A DNA stretch of 64,000 nucleotides from assembly GCA_024235095.1 (NCBI GenBank), contig JACKNC010000001.1, forward strand, positions 682,001-746,000, given 5' to 3'. The position numbers and the translations under genes are program-made. This document shows, in pieces, positions 44,840 through 53,628 of this stretch. How positions within the stretch are numbered: position 1 is the stretch's first letter; every line of letters begins with the position of its first letter. This DNA comes from Gammaproteobacteria bacterium. Its GTDB lineage: Bacteria; Pseudomonadota; Gammaproteobacteria; Competibacterales; Competibacteraceae. Below the pieces are notes generated by a model, which saw only the letters and a program-made list of their open reading frames with translations, ran no database searches and was not told the origin of the DNA.

Positions 44840-46264
44840 ATGCGCTACATCAGCACCCGGGGCGGCATGGCCCCCGCATCCTTCTCCGACATTCTGCTAG
44901 GCGGTCTAGCCCCGGACGGTGGTCTGACCTTGCCGGAAGACTATCCAACCTTGGCGCCGGGGGAACTGGCGAGTTGGCGTGGGCTGTCCTACCCGGAACT
45001 GGCTTTCGCGATCCTGCACAAGTTCGCCGATGACCTGCCGGCGGAAGATTTGCGCGCGCTGATCGACAAAACCTACACAGTCGAAGCGTTTCGCACTGAG
45101 GATATTACCCCGGCTAAAACCTTGCTGGATGGCGTCTGGTTGCTGCAATTGTCCAACGGCCCGACTCTGGCGTTCAAGGACATCGCCCTGCAATTACTCG
45201 GAAACCTGTTCGAGTACGCGCTGCTCAAGACCGGCGGTCATCTCAATATTCTGGGCGCGACTTCGGGCGATACCGGCTCCAGCGCCGAATACGCGATGCG
45301 TGGCAAACGCAGCATCCGGGTGTTCATGCTGTCGCCGCATCAGAAGATGAGCCGGTTTCAGACCGCACAGATGTTTTCGTTGCAAGACCCCAATATCTTT
45401 AACATCGCGGTGCGCGGGGTCTTCGACGATTGCCAGGACATCGTTAAGGCGGTGAGCAACGACGCCGAGTTCAAGGCCCGTTACGCCATTGGCACAGTTA
45501 ATTCGATCAACTGGGCGCGGGTCGCTGCGCAGATTGTTTATTACTTCAAAGGCTGGCTGGCAGTCACCGAGCATGACGACCAGGAAGTATCGTATGCCGT
45601 GCCGTCCGGTAACTTTGGCAATATCTGCGCGGGTTATATCGCCAAACGTATGGGTTTGCCGATTCGCCGGTTGATCCTGGCTACGAATGAAAACAATGTG
45701 CTCGATGAATTCTTCCGCACTGGGGTTTACCGGGTGCGCAAGCCGGATCAGGTGACGCACACCAGCAGTCCCTCGATGGACATTTCCAAAGCATCTAACT
45801 TTGAGCGTTTTATCTATGATGCCGTCGGTCGCGACCCTGGGGTTGTCCGTGAACTCTGGCGGCAAGTGGATGACTATGGATTCTTCGACTTGTCCGGTAC
45901 GGATGCTTTTCGCGACATCCAACGGTTCGGTTTTGTGTCTGGATCAAGCAATCATCCAAACCGCATGGCGGTCATCCACCGGGTATACCAGGAATGTGGC
46001 GTCATCATCGACACCCACACCGCTGATGGAGTGAAGGTCGGACTGGAGTATCGCGAGGAGGGTGTGCCGCTACTGTGTTTGCAAACCGCCCTGCCGGCTA
46101 AATTCGAGGAGTCGATCGTCGAGGCGTTAGGACGACCGCCAGAACGCCCGGTAGGGTATGAGAACATTGAAGCGTTGCCGCAACGGTTCGAGGTAATGGA
46201 GGCGGATGTCAACAAGATCAAGGCGTACATCCGCCAGAAGGATGCGCCTGTTGTTCAGAGATGA
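44840..46264 (+). CDS. thrC: Threonine synthase
   Basis: PLP enzyme that turns O-phosphohomoserine into threonine. The 474-residue length and the start MRYISTRGGMAPASFSDILL fit the group II (yeast/Pseudomonas-like) form. The PLP Lys is in LAFKDIALQLLG, and the phosphate and PLP loops are GATSGDTGSSAEYAM and VPSGNFGNICAGY. An AACGAGGA element lies about 10 bases before the ATG. The usual partners hom and thrB are not adjacent. Confidence 0.96.
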   Translation: MRYISTRGGMAPASFSDILLGGLAPDGGLTLPEDYPTLAPGELASWRGLSYPELAFAILHKFADDLPAEDLRALIDKTYTVEAFRTEDITPAKTLLDGVWLLQLSNGPTLAFKDIALQLLGNLFEYALLKTGGHLNILGATSGDTGSSAEYAMRGKRSIRVFMLSPHQKMSRFQTAQMFSLQDPNIFNIAVRGVFDDCQDIVKAVSNDAEFKARYAIGTVNSINWARVAAQIVYYFKGWLAVTEHDDQEVSYAVPSGNFGNICAGYIAKRMGLPIRRLILATNENNVLDEFFRTGVYRVRKPDQVTHTSSPSMDISKASNFERFIYDAVGRDPGVVRELWRQVDDYGFFDLSGTDAFRDIQRFGFVSGSSNHPNRMAVIHRVYQECGVIIDTHTADGVKVGLEYREEGVPLLCLQTALPAKFEESIVEALGRPPERPVGYENIEALPQRFEVMEADVNKIKAYIRQKDAPVVQR

Positions 46265-46376
46265 TCCTTAAACAGGATGGGAATCAATAGGCGCTCTCCA
46301 AACTCTAATGATTGAGACAGTTCATTTAGAAAGTCCATTTTTGACACAGCTCATGGAAAGCAAAAGGAGATCGGAA

Positions 46377-47006
46377 ATGGCTATGATCCGTTTGATCAAC
46401 TTAACCATAGTAGCGCTCGCGCTCAGCACTGGATTGAATCTGCTGGCCAGCGCGCAACAGACAGACTCTGTTCCTCCTGCCTACAGCCCGCCTCCGTCTC
46501 AGCAACCACTCTCGCCGAGTGAAGGTATCCAGTTCTATACCCGCCCCGGTTATGGTGAACCTGCGCCGGTTGCTCCGGCGCGAACTCCGTCTTATCCCGG
46601 TTGGGATCGTGGTTATGCTGGGATGGATTCAGGGGAGGATAGCGGTCCCGATTGGTTGCCGCCCGGTGGTCTGGTCCACATTCAGGAGAGTCAAGGCGTT
46701 CGGTACGTCTCGGGAGGGATTGGCGAAGGCGAACGCGATGAACTCAATGCCTTGTCCAGTCAATTCAACCTGCGCCTGTTGTTTGCGATGCAGGGTAGTG
46801 GTGATTATCTGGCCGATGTTCGGGTGAGCATCATGGACGAAAGCGGCAAGACGGTTCTCAACGCGGAATCTCAGGGACCGTGGTTTTTCGCGCAATTGCC
46901 GCCCGGCGCTTATCGCGTAGAAGCTAACGTGCTCAATCAGACGCAACAACAGGCGGTCCGCGTGAGCAGCACCCGTCAATCCCATTTGAATTTCTATTGG
47001 CGCTAA
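46377..47006 (+). CDS. Secreted protein with carboxypeptidase-regulatory-like domain
   Basis: A 209-residue exported protein of unknown function. The signal peptide (MIRLINLTIVALALSTGLNLLASAQ) is followed by a Pro-rich linker and, from about residue 105, a small beta domain (LADVRVSIMDESGKTVLNA...PWFFAQLPPGAYRVEA) like the carboxypeptidase regulatory fold. The ATG at 46377 has AAGGAG at a good distance; in-frame starts further upstream lack one. It converges on the FimV-like gene, with 41 bases between the stops. Confidence 0.75.
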   Translation: MAMIRLINLTIVALALSTGLNLLASAQQTDSVPPAYSPPPSQQPLSPSEGIQFYTRPGYGEPAPVAPARTPSYPGWDRGYAGMDSGEDSGPDWLPPGGLVHIQESQGVRYVSGGIGEGERDELNALSSQFNLRLLFAMQGSGDYLADVRVSIMDESGKTVLNAESQGPWFFAQLPPGAYRVEANVLNQTQQQAVRVSSTRQSHLNFYWR

Positions 47007-47047
47007 AGCTTCTGCCCACGGCGCACCGCCGCGCTGGGGATAAATTT

Positions 47048-49069
47048 TCAGCCTCCTCGCTTGCGGCGCTTGGGGGCTGCCTGTTTTTCCAGCAACTGTT
47101 GCGCGGTGCTGGAACCTGTGTATTCGACAATCTCCCGCAGGGTGGGAATCCTTAGCATCGCGCCCTCCTTCAAATAATCCATGCTCGATTTGGAAAACGC
47201 CTGGGGGTTAGCCATAAATAGCGCCTTCATCATGATATCCCGGTCAATACTCGGATCAGGACGAACATCGGTTGCGACATCCCACAAGCGTTGATTAGCG
47301 GAGATCGGACCGTATTCATCACCTCCCTTGTATCGGAGTCGAGAAGGTTGGGCCGATTCCATTACTGACGGTTTTTTATCAGAAGCGTGTTCAGCTGAGT
47401 CTGTTGGCGGTGATTCAGCGGGCAGTGGTTCTTCAACAGTCTCTAGCGTAGGAAGTTCAGAAGGCGATGCTTGAACGAGCGGTTGGCTGGGCGGTTCTTC
47501 AGTCGACTCCGGCATGGGAGATTCGCTGGACGGCTCTTCAACGAGTTCCGCCACCGGAGATTCGACAGGAGGCAAAACCTCGGCAGCCGCTACCTCCTGT
47601 GTTGATGCTTCCGAGTCAGTGACGGTCATCACTGGGGTTTCTTGCTCGGAAACCATCGTCGTGAGCGTCTGAGTTGCCGCCGTCGTAATTTCTGCGGCCA
47701 CAAAAGACAGCAACGGCGTGGCTGAAACCGGCTCCAGATGTTGCGAATCTGACTGGGAGGCTATCGCTACAGGTTCGGATAACGTGGTTTCCAGCGCCGG
47801 TTCCGGTTCCAGTTCCGGTTCGGAAACTTGGGCAGGTTCCGATTCCAACACGGCGACAGACGCCAGTTCCGGTTCCGGGGAAGGAACTTGGACAGGTTCG
47901 GGTTCGGGTTCGGGTTCGGGTTCGTGCGTGGTCACTGACGCCGGTTCGGGTTCGAGTTCGGGTTCCTGCGCGGCCACCGACGCCGGTTCGGACGCAGGTT
48001 CGGGCGCGGGTTCCGGTTCCGGTGCGGCCACTGACGCCGGTTCGGGTTCGGGTTTGGGTTCGGGCGCGGCCACTGACGCCGGTTCGGGTTCGGGTTCGGG
48101 AGCGGGCGTGGCCACCGGCGTGGGTTCCGGTTCCGGCGTTTGGACGGTAGTTGGGGCAGGTTCCTGTTCGGGTTTAGAGACCATCGGTTCAGGCGCTGAT
48201 TCAGCGGGCAAACTCCCTTCGCTCTTTGGCGGAGAAGGGTTGGGGGAGAGGGGCAACGCGGCTGACTCTTCCACCGCCGCCAGGCGCAGAGCAATCGGCG
48301 AACCGGTTAAATCGGCGATTTCCCGGTAGCTCGGCACACGCAGCATAGCGCCGATTTTGAGACCATCGATGCCTGCGCTGGAAAATGCTCCGGGATTCGC
48401 CTTGAACAGCGCCTGCATCATCTGTTCGCGGGTAACTCCCTCCGGGCGGAGTTTGAGCGCAATGCCCCATAACCCTTCGCCTGACGCAACCGGACCATAG
48501 ACTTGGCTGGTTTGGTCAGTGAATGCCACCGAGGAGGTTCCCACCGGGAGGGGTGGCAATTCGGGCGCCGCCGCATGAACTTCAGCCTTCGTCGCCGGGG
48601 GAGATGGCCTTGTCGCTACTATCCGGGGTTCGCTGAGAACGGTTTTGGTCCGGCCACCCGCCGGTTGCGCCAATCGCTTCACTGGATCAAGCAACACGGT
48701 AAATTCGCGAAACGTCTTGCCGCGCGGCCAACCAAACTCCAGCAATAGCGCCAGCGATGGCTCGCGGATCGGTTCGGTCGAAACTACCTTAACGTAAACC
48801 CGGCTTTCTTCATCATACTGAATAGAGAAAACCAACTTTTCCAGGGTCGGCGTCTGATCAAGTCCGAATTCCTCGAACATTGCCGGGGACGCCACCTTGA
48901 CCGAAACCCGGGTAATATCTTCAGGAATCAGGGTTGGTAACGGAATCCTGGCATCGAATAGCTGATTCAATGCCGATTGGACTTGAATCTCGCTGACTTC
49001 CAGAGCCAGGGCGCTCATCGGACCCCAGAGCCATAAAGCCAGCCCACAGTGAAATAATCGACGGATCAT
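47048..49069 (-). CDS. FimV/HubP-like polar envelope protein
   Basis: A 673-residue protein with a signal peptide (CGLALWLWGPMSALA) and a FimV-type N-terminal domain (LEVSEIQVQSALNQLFDARI...PTLEKLVFSIQYDEESRVYVKV). FimV/HubP proteins organise type IV pili and the cell pole. Two related segments, YGPVASGEGLWGIALKLRP...MLRVPSYREI and YGPISANQRLWDVATDVRP...MLRIPTLREI, lie around residues 193-260 and 590-655. Between them is a long Pro/Glu-rich stretch (PEPEPEP type, about 290-430) made of GAACCCGAACC-like tandem repeats, and a G-rich repeat (48213-48253). It lacks the long cytoplasmic TPR end of classical FimV, so it is a short form. Confidence 0.82.
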   Translation of the reverse strand: MIRRLFHCGLALWLWGPMSALALEVSEIQVQSALNQLFDARIPLPTLIPEDITRVSVKVASPAMFEEFGLDQTPTLEKLVFSIQYDEESRVYVKVVSTEPIREPSLALLLEFGWPRGKTFREFTVLLDPVKRLAQPAGGRTKTVLSEPRIVATRPSPPATKAEVHAAAPELPPLPVGTSSVAFTDQTSQVYGPVASGEGLWGIALKLRPEGVTREQMMQALFKANPGAFSSAGIDGLKIGAMLRVPSYREIADLTGSPIALRLAAVEESAALPLSPNPSPPKSEGSLPAESAPEPMVSKPEQEPAPTTVQTPEPEPTPVATPAPEPEPEPASVAAPEPKPEPEPASVAAPEPEPAPEPASEPASVAAQEPELEPEPASVTTHEPEPEPEPEPVQVPSPEPELASVAVLESEPAQVSEPELEPEPALETTLSEPVAIASQSDSQHLEPVSATPLLSFVAAEITTAATQTLTTMVSEQETPVMTVTDSEASTQEVAAAEVLPPVESPVAELVEEPSSESPMPESTEEPPSQPLVQASPSELPTLETVEEPLPAESPPTDSAEHASDKKPSVMESAQPSRLRYKGGDEYGPISANQRLWDVATDVRPDPSIDRDIMMKALFMANPQAFSKSSMDYLKEGAMLRIPTLREIVEYTGSSTAQQLLEKQAAPKRRKRGG
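47850..48160 (-). repeat. Low-complexity tandem repeats encoding Pro-Glu
   Basis: Six- and twelve-base units of the GGTTCG/GGTTCC kind on the plus strand encode the PEPEP stretch and recurring PASVAAPEPE units of the FimV-like protein. Length changes by slippage would stay in frame. Confidence 0.8.
48213..48253. repeat. REP-like G-rich palindromic repeat in the FimV-like gene
   Basis: Nearly the same sequence as the repeat in ureF (about four fifths of positions agree by eye, both ending TTGGGGGAGAGG). Here it is read from the other strand and encodes LSPNPSPPKSEGSLP in a linker. Confidence 0.65.
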
Positions 49070-49231
49070 GAACGGATATCCTCATGCAAGCCGCAGCGAC
49101 ATGGCAAAACTGGCCAATTATTGCCGATACAACACGCTTTCTTCACTTTCTATTCTATAAAATGTCAGGCTTAAACGCCGGAGCCTGGTTCAGGTTGCCG
49201 CTTAAATCCTCGCTACCTACGGACTGTCGCC

Positions 49232-52093
49232 ATGTCTTCCGATCGTGATGGACTGCCTACTTCCGCTGAAACAGCGACTTCTTCCACGCCGGATATTATT
49301 GAGGACGCCGCTGCGCGCCTGCTAACCCTGCTGCGCGAGCTGTTACTGGAAATTCGCCAGTCGGAGCGCGCTGTCGAAGGGCTCTCGTTGGACAGTCATG
49401 TCGATCGCGACCTGGCGCTGGACAGCCTGGCGCGTACCGAGTTATTGCAGCGCATCGAAAAAGCCTTCCAGGTTCGACTGGATGAACAGGTGCTCACGGT
49501 CGAAACCCTGCGGGATTTGCTGGCGCTTATTCAACAAGCCCGAGGCGAACCCATGAAAGCCATCACTGTGGTTGAACCACAGGCCGCCACCCTGGAACGG
49601 TCTGCCGCCAGCGCGCCAGCTCGCGCTACTACGCTGCCTGAGGTCCTCGATTGGCATAGCGAAGCGCACCCTGACCGGGTCGCTATCCAGATTTACGGTG
49701 CGCATGACCAGATTGATCATACCTTCACCTACGCCAGTCTGCGTCAAGGCGCGCGGGCCGTGGCAACCGGGTTGCGAGGGCGTGGATTGCAACCGGGGCA
49801 GACCGTGGCCATCATGCTGCCTACCGGCTCCGAATACTTTCTCAGCTTCTTTGGCATCCTGTTGGCCGGCGGGATACCCGTACCGATCTATCCGCCGGTG
49901 CGTCCTTCGCAAATCGAGGAACATTTGCGCCGCCACGCCCGGTTGCTGCGCAATGCTGAATCCGTAGTCCTCATCACTGTTCCCGAAGCCAAGCTGGTGG
50001 CGCGACTGCTTCAGGCGCAAGTCGAACATTTGCGGCATGTCGTCACAGCTGACGAGCTGGCACAGGAACCGGCGTCGTGGAGCGATGCGGCCATTAAAAC
50101 CACGGACCTGGCCTTTTTGCAATACACCTCGGGCAGCACTGGCGATCCCAAGGGAGTGATGCTAACCCATGCCAACCTGTTGGCTAATCTACGGGCTATG
50201 GGACCGCGAGTGGACGCCAACTCCAATGATGTGTTCATCAGTTGGTTGCCACTCTATCACGATATGGGGCTGATCGGCGCTTGTCTGGGCAGCTTGTACT
50301 ACGCCTTCCCGCTGGTGGCGATGTCGCCGCTCAGCTTCCTGGCGCGGCCCTCGCGCTGGTTATGGGCGATTCACCGGCATCGCGGCACACTGTCCGCCGC
50401 GCCCAATTTTGCCTATGAACTCTGTGTGCGCGCCATCCAGGATCACGAGATTGAAGGTTTGGATCTCAGCTCCTGGCGCATGGCGCTCAATGGCGCGGAA
50501 CCGGTCAGCCCGGCGACTCTGGAGCGTTTCATTGCCCGCTTTGAACGCTACGGTTTTCGGCGAGAGGCAATGGCGCCAGTCTATGGACTGGCTGAGTGTT
50601 CGGTCGGACTGGCGCTGCAACCGCCGAACCGGGGGCCAGTCATCGATCGGGTGCAACGTCAAGTCTTCATGGCCAATGGCCGGGCGGAGCTAGCCCCACC
50701 TGATGATGAAAACGCCCTGCTCTTTCCCGCCTGTGGTCAGCCCATTCCCGATCACCAAATCCGCATTGTTGATGAGCAGGGCCGTGAGTTGCCGGATCAG
50801 CGGGAAGGTCGCCTAGAGTTCAAAGGCCCTTCGGCCACTGTCGGTTATTACCGTAATCCCGAGGCAACCCGTCGGCTGTTCCCGCATGGCGATGACTGGC
50901 TGGATTCCGGCGATCGCGGTTATCTGGCCGATGGCGATATTTACCTGACCGGACGGGTCAAGGATTTGATTATTCGCGGCGGACGCAACATTTATCCCTA
51001 TGAACTGGAGCAGGCGGTGGGCGAAATTCCCAGCATTCGCAAGGGTTGCGTAGCGGTCTTTGCCAGTAGCGATCCGGCGACTGGCAGTGAACGCCTGGTC
51101 GTGGTGGCCGAAACCCGCGCGACGCAACCGGAAGCGCGGGAGCGTTTGCGGCAGCACATTCAGAATGTCAGCGTCGATCTATTGGGAATGCCACCGGACG
51201 ATGTACGGCTGACGCCGCTGCGTACGGTGTTAAAAACCTCCAGCGGCAAGATCCGCCGGGCGGCGATTCGGGAATTGTATGAGCAAAATGCGCTGGGGCG
51301 CGGTGGCCGGGCGATCTGGCTGCAATTGACGCGGATGACCCTGGTCAGCGCCTGGGCGCGGATGCAGCGCTTGGGACGAAATGTCGGTGAGCGGCTGTTT
51401 GCCGGGTATGCCTGGGCCGTGTATGGCGTGTTGGCGCCCTTTACCTGGTTGGGCATCATGATCCTGCCAAGACCGGAATGGCGCTGGACGCTGGCCCGGA
51501 TGGCGTCTCGACTATTGGCGTGGGCTACAGGAACGCCACTGACCGTGTGTGGACTTGAACATCTACCGGCGGGCGCTTGCATCCTCGTGGCGAATCATTC
51601 CAGCTTTCTGGACGCTTATGTGTTGATGGCGGCGATTCCCCGCCATTTTCATTATGTCGCCAAGCGGGAATTGCTGGATAACCACTGGATCGCCCGACCA
51701 CTGCAACGCATCGGCACCCTGTTTGTTGAGCGTTTCGATGTGCAGCGCAGTGTAGAGGAGGCGCGCAAGGTGGCTGAGGCCGCTCACGCCGGTCAATCCC
51801 TGGGTTTTTTCCCGGAAGGGACATTTAAACGGATGCCCGGTCTGTTATCGTTCCGCATGGGCGCGTTCATGGCGGCGGCGCAGGCGGGCGTTCCAGTAGC
51901 GCCGGTGACGATTCGCGGGACGCGCGATATTCTGCGCGCTGGCTCCTGGTTTCCCCGTCGAGGACGCTTGGAGGTCATTGTTGAACCGTCGATTCAACCG
52001 ACCGGCGATGACTGGTCAGCGGCAGTGCGCTTGCGGGATGCGGTGCGGACGGTGATTCTGCGCAACTGCGGCGAACCGGATGCGGGGGAATAG
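49232..52093 (+). CDS. ACP - acyl-AMP ligase - acyltransferase fusion
   Basis: A 953-residue three-domain protein. An acyl carrier domain (about 35-112) has the phosphopantetheine Ser in DLALDSLARTEL. A fatty acyl-AMP ligase domain (about 130-700) shows YTSGSTGDPKGVMLTH, LPLYHDMGLIG, YGLAECSVGLAL and VKDLIIRGGRNIYPYELE. A C-terminal PlsC-type acyltransferase (about 755-945) has VANHSSFLDAY (HX4D) and FFPEGTFKRMPG. It could activate a fatty acid, hold it on its own carrier domain and pass it to a lysolipid or other acceptor. Its upstream region (49070-49231) is shared with the divergent FimV-like gene. Confidence 0.9.
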   Translation: MSSDRDGLPTSAETATSSTPDIIEDAAARLLTLLRELLLEIRQSERAVEGLSLDSHVDRDLALDSLARTELLQRIEKAFQVRLDEQVLTVETLRDLLALIQQARGEPMKAITVVEPQAATLERSAASAPARATTLPEVLDWHSEAHPDRVAIQIYGAHDQIDHTFTYASLRQGARAVATGLRGRGLQPGQTVAIMLPTGSEYFLSFFGILLAGGIPVPIYPPVRPSQIEEHLRRHARLLRNAESVVLITVPEAKLVARLLQAQVEHLRHVVTADELAQEPASWSDAAIKTTDLAFLQYTSGSTGDPKGVMLTHANLLANLRAMGPRVDANSNDVFISWLPLYHDMGLIGACLGSLYYAFPLVAMSPLSFLARPSRWLWAIHRHRGTLSAAPNFAYELCVRAIQDHEIEGLDLSSWRMALNGAEPVSPATLERFIARFERYGFRREAMAPVYGLAECSVGLALQPPNRGPVIDRVQRQVFMANGRAELAPPDDENALLFPACGQPIPDHQIRIVDEQGRELPDQREGRLEFKGPSATVGYYRNPEATRRLFPHGDDWLDSGDRGYLADGDIYLTGRVKDLIIRGGRNIYPYELEQAVGEIPSIRKGCVAVFASSDPATGSERLVVVAETRATQPEARERLRQHIQNVSVDLLGMPPDDVRLTPLRTVLKTSSGKIRRAAIRELYEQNALGRGGRAIWLQLTRMTLVSAWARMQRLGRNVGERLFAGYAWAVYGVLAPFTWLGIMILPRPEWRWTLARMASRLLAWATGTPLTVCGLEHLPAGACILVANHSSFLDAYVLMAAIPRHFHYVAKRELLDNHWIARPLQRIGTLFVERFDVQRSVEEARKVAEAAHAGQSLGFFPEGTFKRMPGLLSFRMGAFMAAAQAGVPVAPVTIRGTRDILRAGSWFPRRGRLEVIVEPSIQPTGDDWSAAVRLRDAVRTVILRNCGEPDAGE

Positions 52094-52169
52094 GCATGAG
52101 GTTTCAGGGTTCAGAGGTCGGATTTTCTGGTCGGCTCAATCCTCAGATTGAGCGTTCGCGTGCTGAAGG

Positions 52170-52256
52170 GTAGGGCGGGTTAACGTAGCGTAACCCGCAG
52201 CCGCCGAAGTCCATGAAAATCATAGTGTTGCGGGCTGGCACCCTAACCCGCCCTAC
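52170..52256. repeat. Paired GTAGGGCGGGTTA intergenic repeat
   Basis: A perfect 13-bp inverted repeat (52170-52182 and 52244-52256) brackets about 60 bases that contain a further CGTAGCG/TAACCCGC segment. A half copy ending in CCCGCCCTACG is seen at the right end of the window. Confidence 0.7.
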
Positions 52257-52306
52257 ACACAATTTATAGTCAAAAAGTTTTTAGATAGTTTGAAAAACTG
52301 CTACTA

Positions 52307-53549
52307 GTGGGCTGACACAGAAGTTTTGACAGGTAGCGGTGGGTGCCCTATGGTTGAGATCAACAGGAGGAATCACCATGGCCCACAAGTATCTGGTTGA
52401 TCTAACTGAAGAGGAGCGGGAAGACCTGCTGAAGGTCATTCATAAAGGCAAGGCAGCGGCGCGCAAGGTTGCCCGTGCCCATGTGTTGCTGCAGGCTGCG
52501 GAAGGGGCGACGGATGAGGCCATTGCCCAAAGCCTTCACTTGGGGATTTCGACCGTTCATCGTACCCGTCAACGGTTTGTCGACGAAGGGTTGCTGGCGG
52601 CGTTAAGCGAGCGGCCACGAGTCGGTTTGCCCCCGGCCTTGACCGGCAAACAGGCCGCCTTTCTGGTCGCCTTGGCCTGTAGTACCCCGCCCGCTGGCCG
52701 TTGTCAGTGGACTCTCCAATTGTTAGCGGACCGCTTCATGGAACTCCGGCCCATCGAAGCCATTTCCCGTGAGAGTGTGCGGCGCATCCTTAAAAAAACG
52801 ACCTCAAACCCTGGCAACGTCAAGAATGGTGTATTCCCAGTGTCAGTCCCGATTATGTTTGGCATATGGAGGATGTGTTGGACCTGTACGCCGAACCCGA
52901 TGATCCTCAATACCCCCAAGTGTGCTTCGATGAAAGTCCGGTGCAATTGACCAGCGAAACCCGCTGTCCTCAACCCGCCCGCCCGGGTCAACCGGCGCGC
53001 TATGACTGTGAATACAAACGCGAAGGCACCGCCAATTTATTTCTATTCGTACAACCCTTGCGCGGGTGGCGTCATGTTAATGTCACGAAACAGCGCACCA
53101 AACGCGATTTTGCCCAGCAAATGCAGCAACTCGTTGATGTGTACTTTCCGAAGGCGGAGCGAATCCGGTTGGTCGTGGATAACCTCAATACCCACACTCC
53201 TGCGGCCTTGTATAGTGTCTTTTCTCCAGAGGAAGCCCGCCGGATCACCCGCAAGCTCGAATTTCATTACACCCCCAAGCATGGCAGTTGGCTCAATATG
53301 GCGGAATGTGAGTTCGCTGTTCTCGCCGGCCAGTGTTTGAATCGCCGCATTGCGAACCTCGAAACTTTGCGGAAGGAAATCGCCGCTTGGCAAGGCCCAC
53401 GCAACCTACGTCAGACCAAAATCCACTGGCAGTTCGGCACCGACTTGGCCCGGGTCAAACTCAAGCGCCTCTATCCTCCCTTGAAATCTTCTGAAACCCC
53501 GGTGGACCTAGAAACCTCTGAACCTGTCAAAACTTCTGTGTCAGCCCAC
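52307..53549 (+). mobile_element. IS630-family element #3, copy B (1243 bp)
   Basis: Same length and ends as copy A (38164-39406), opposite orientation, flanked by TA within CTAG (52305-52306 and 53550-53551). Inserted in the broken IS630 #2 copy. Confidence 0.95.
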
Positions 53550-53552
53550 TAG
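52378..53552 (+). CDS. IS630 #3 transposase, copy B (programmed -1 frameshift)
   Basis: Same two-frame transposase as copy A; both frames give identical proteins in the two copies. AGGAGG precedes the ATG at 52378. The HTH frame ends at 52950, the DDE frame runs to 53552; the A7 slip site is 52792-52798. As in copy A the TAG stop uses the duplicated TA plus one flanking G, so the element ends without its own stop codon. Confidence 0.87.
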
Positions 53553-53628
53553 CGCATCAAAAAGATTTTGAAAATTTGAAACTACTTTCCTCAACTTTCC
53601 CTTAATAATGGCCCAGTAGTTTTCGATA

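Noticed and set aside
47718..48329. Plus-strand frame rich in Gly-Ser repeats
   Set aside because: It is the reverse side of the Pro-Glu repeats in the FimV-like gene; no signal, start context or homology of its own.
39407..52306. Composite transposon bounded by the two IS630 #3 copies
   Set aside because: Each copy has its own TA duplication and the outer flanks belong to different interrupted sequences, so they look like separate insertions.
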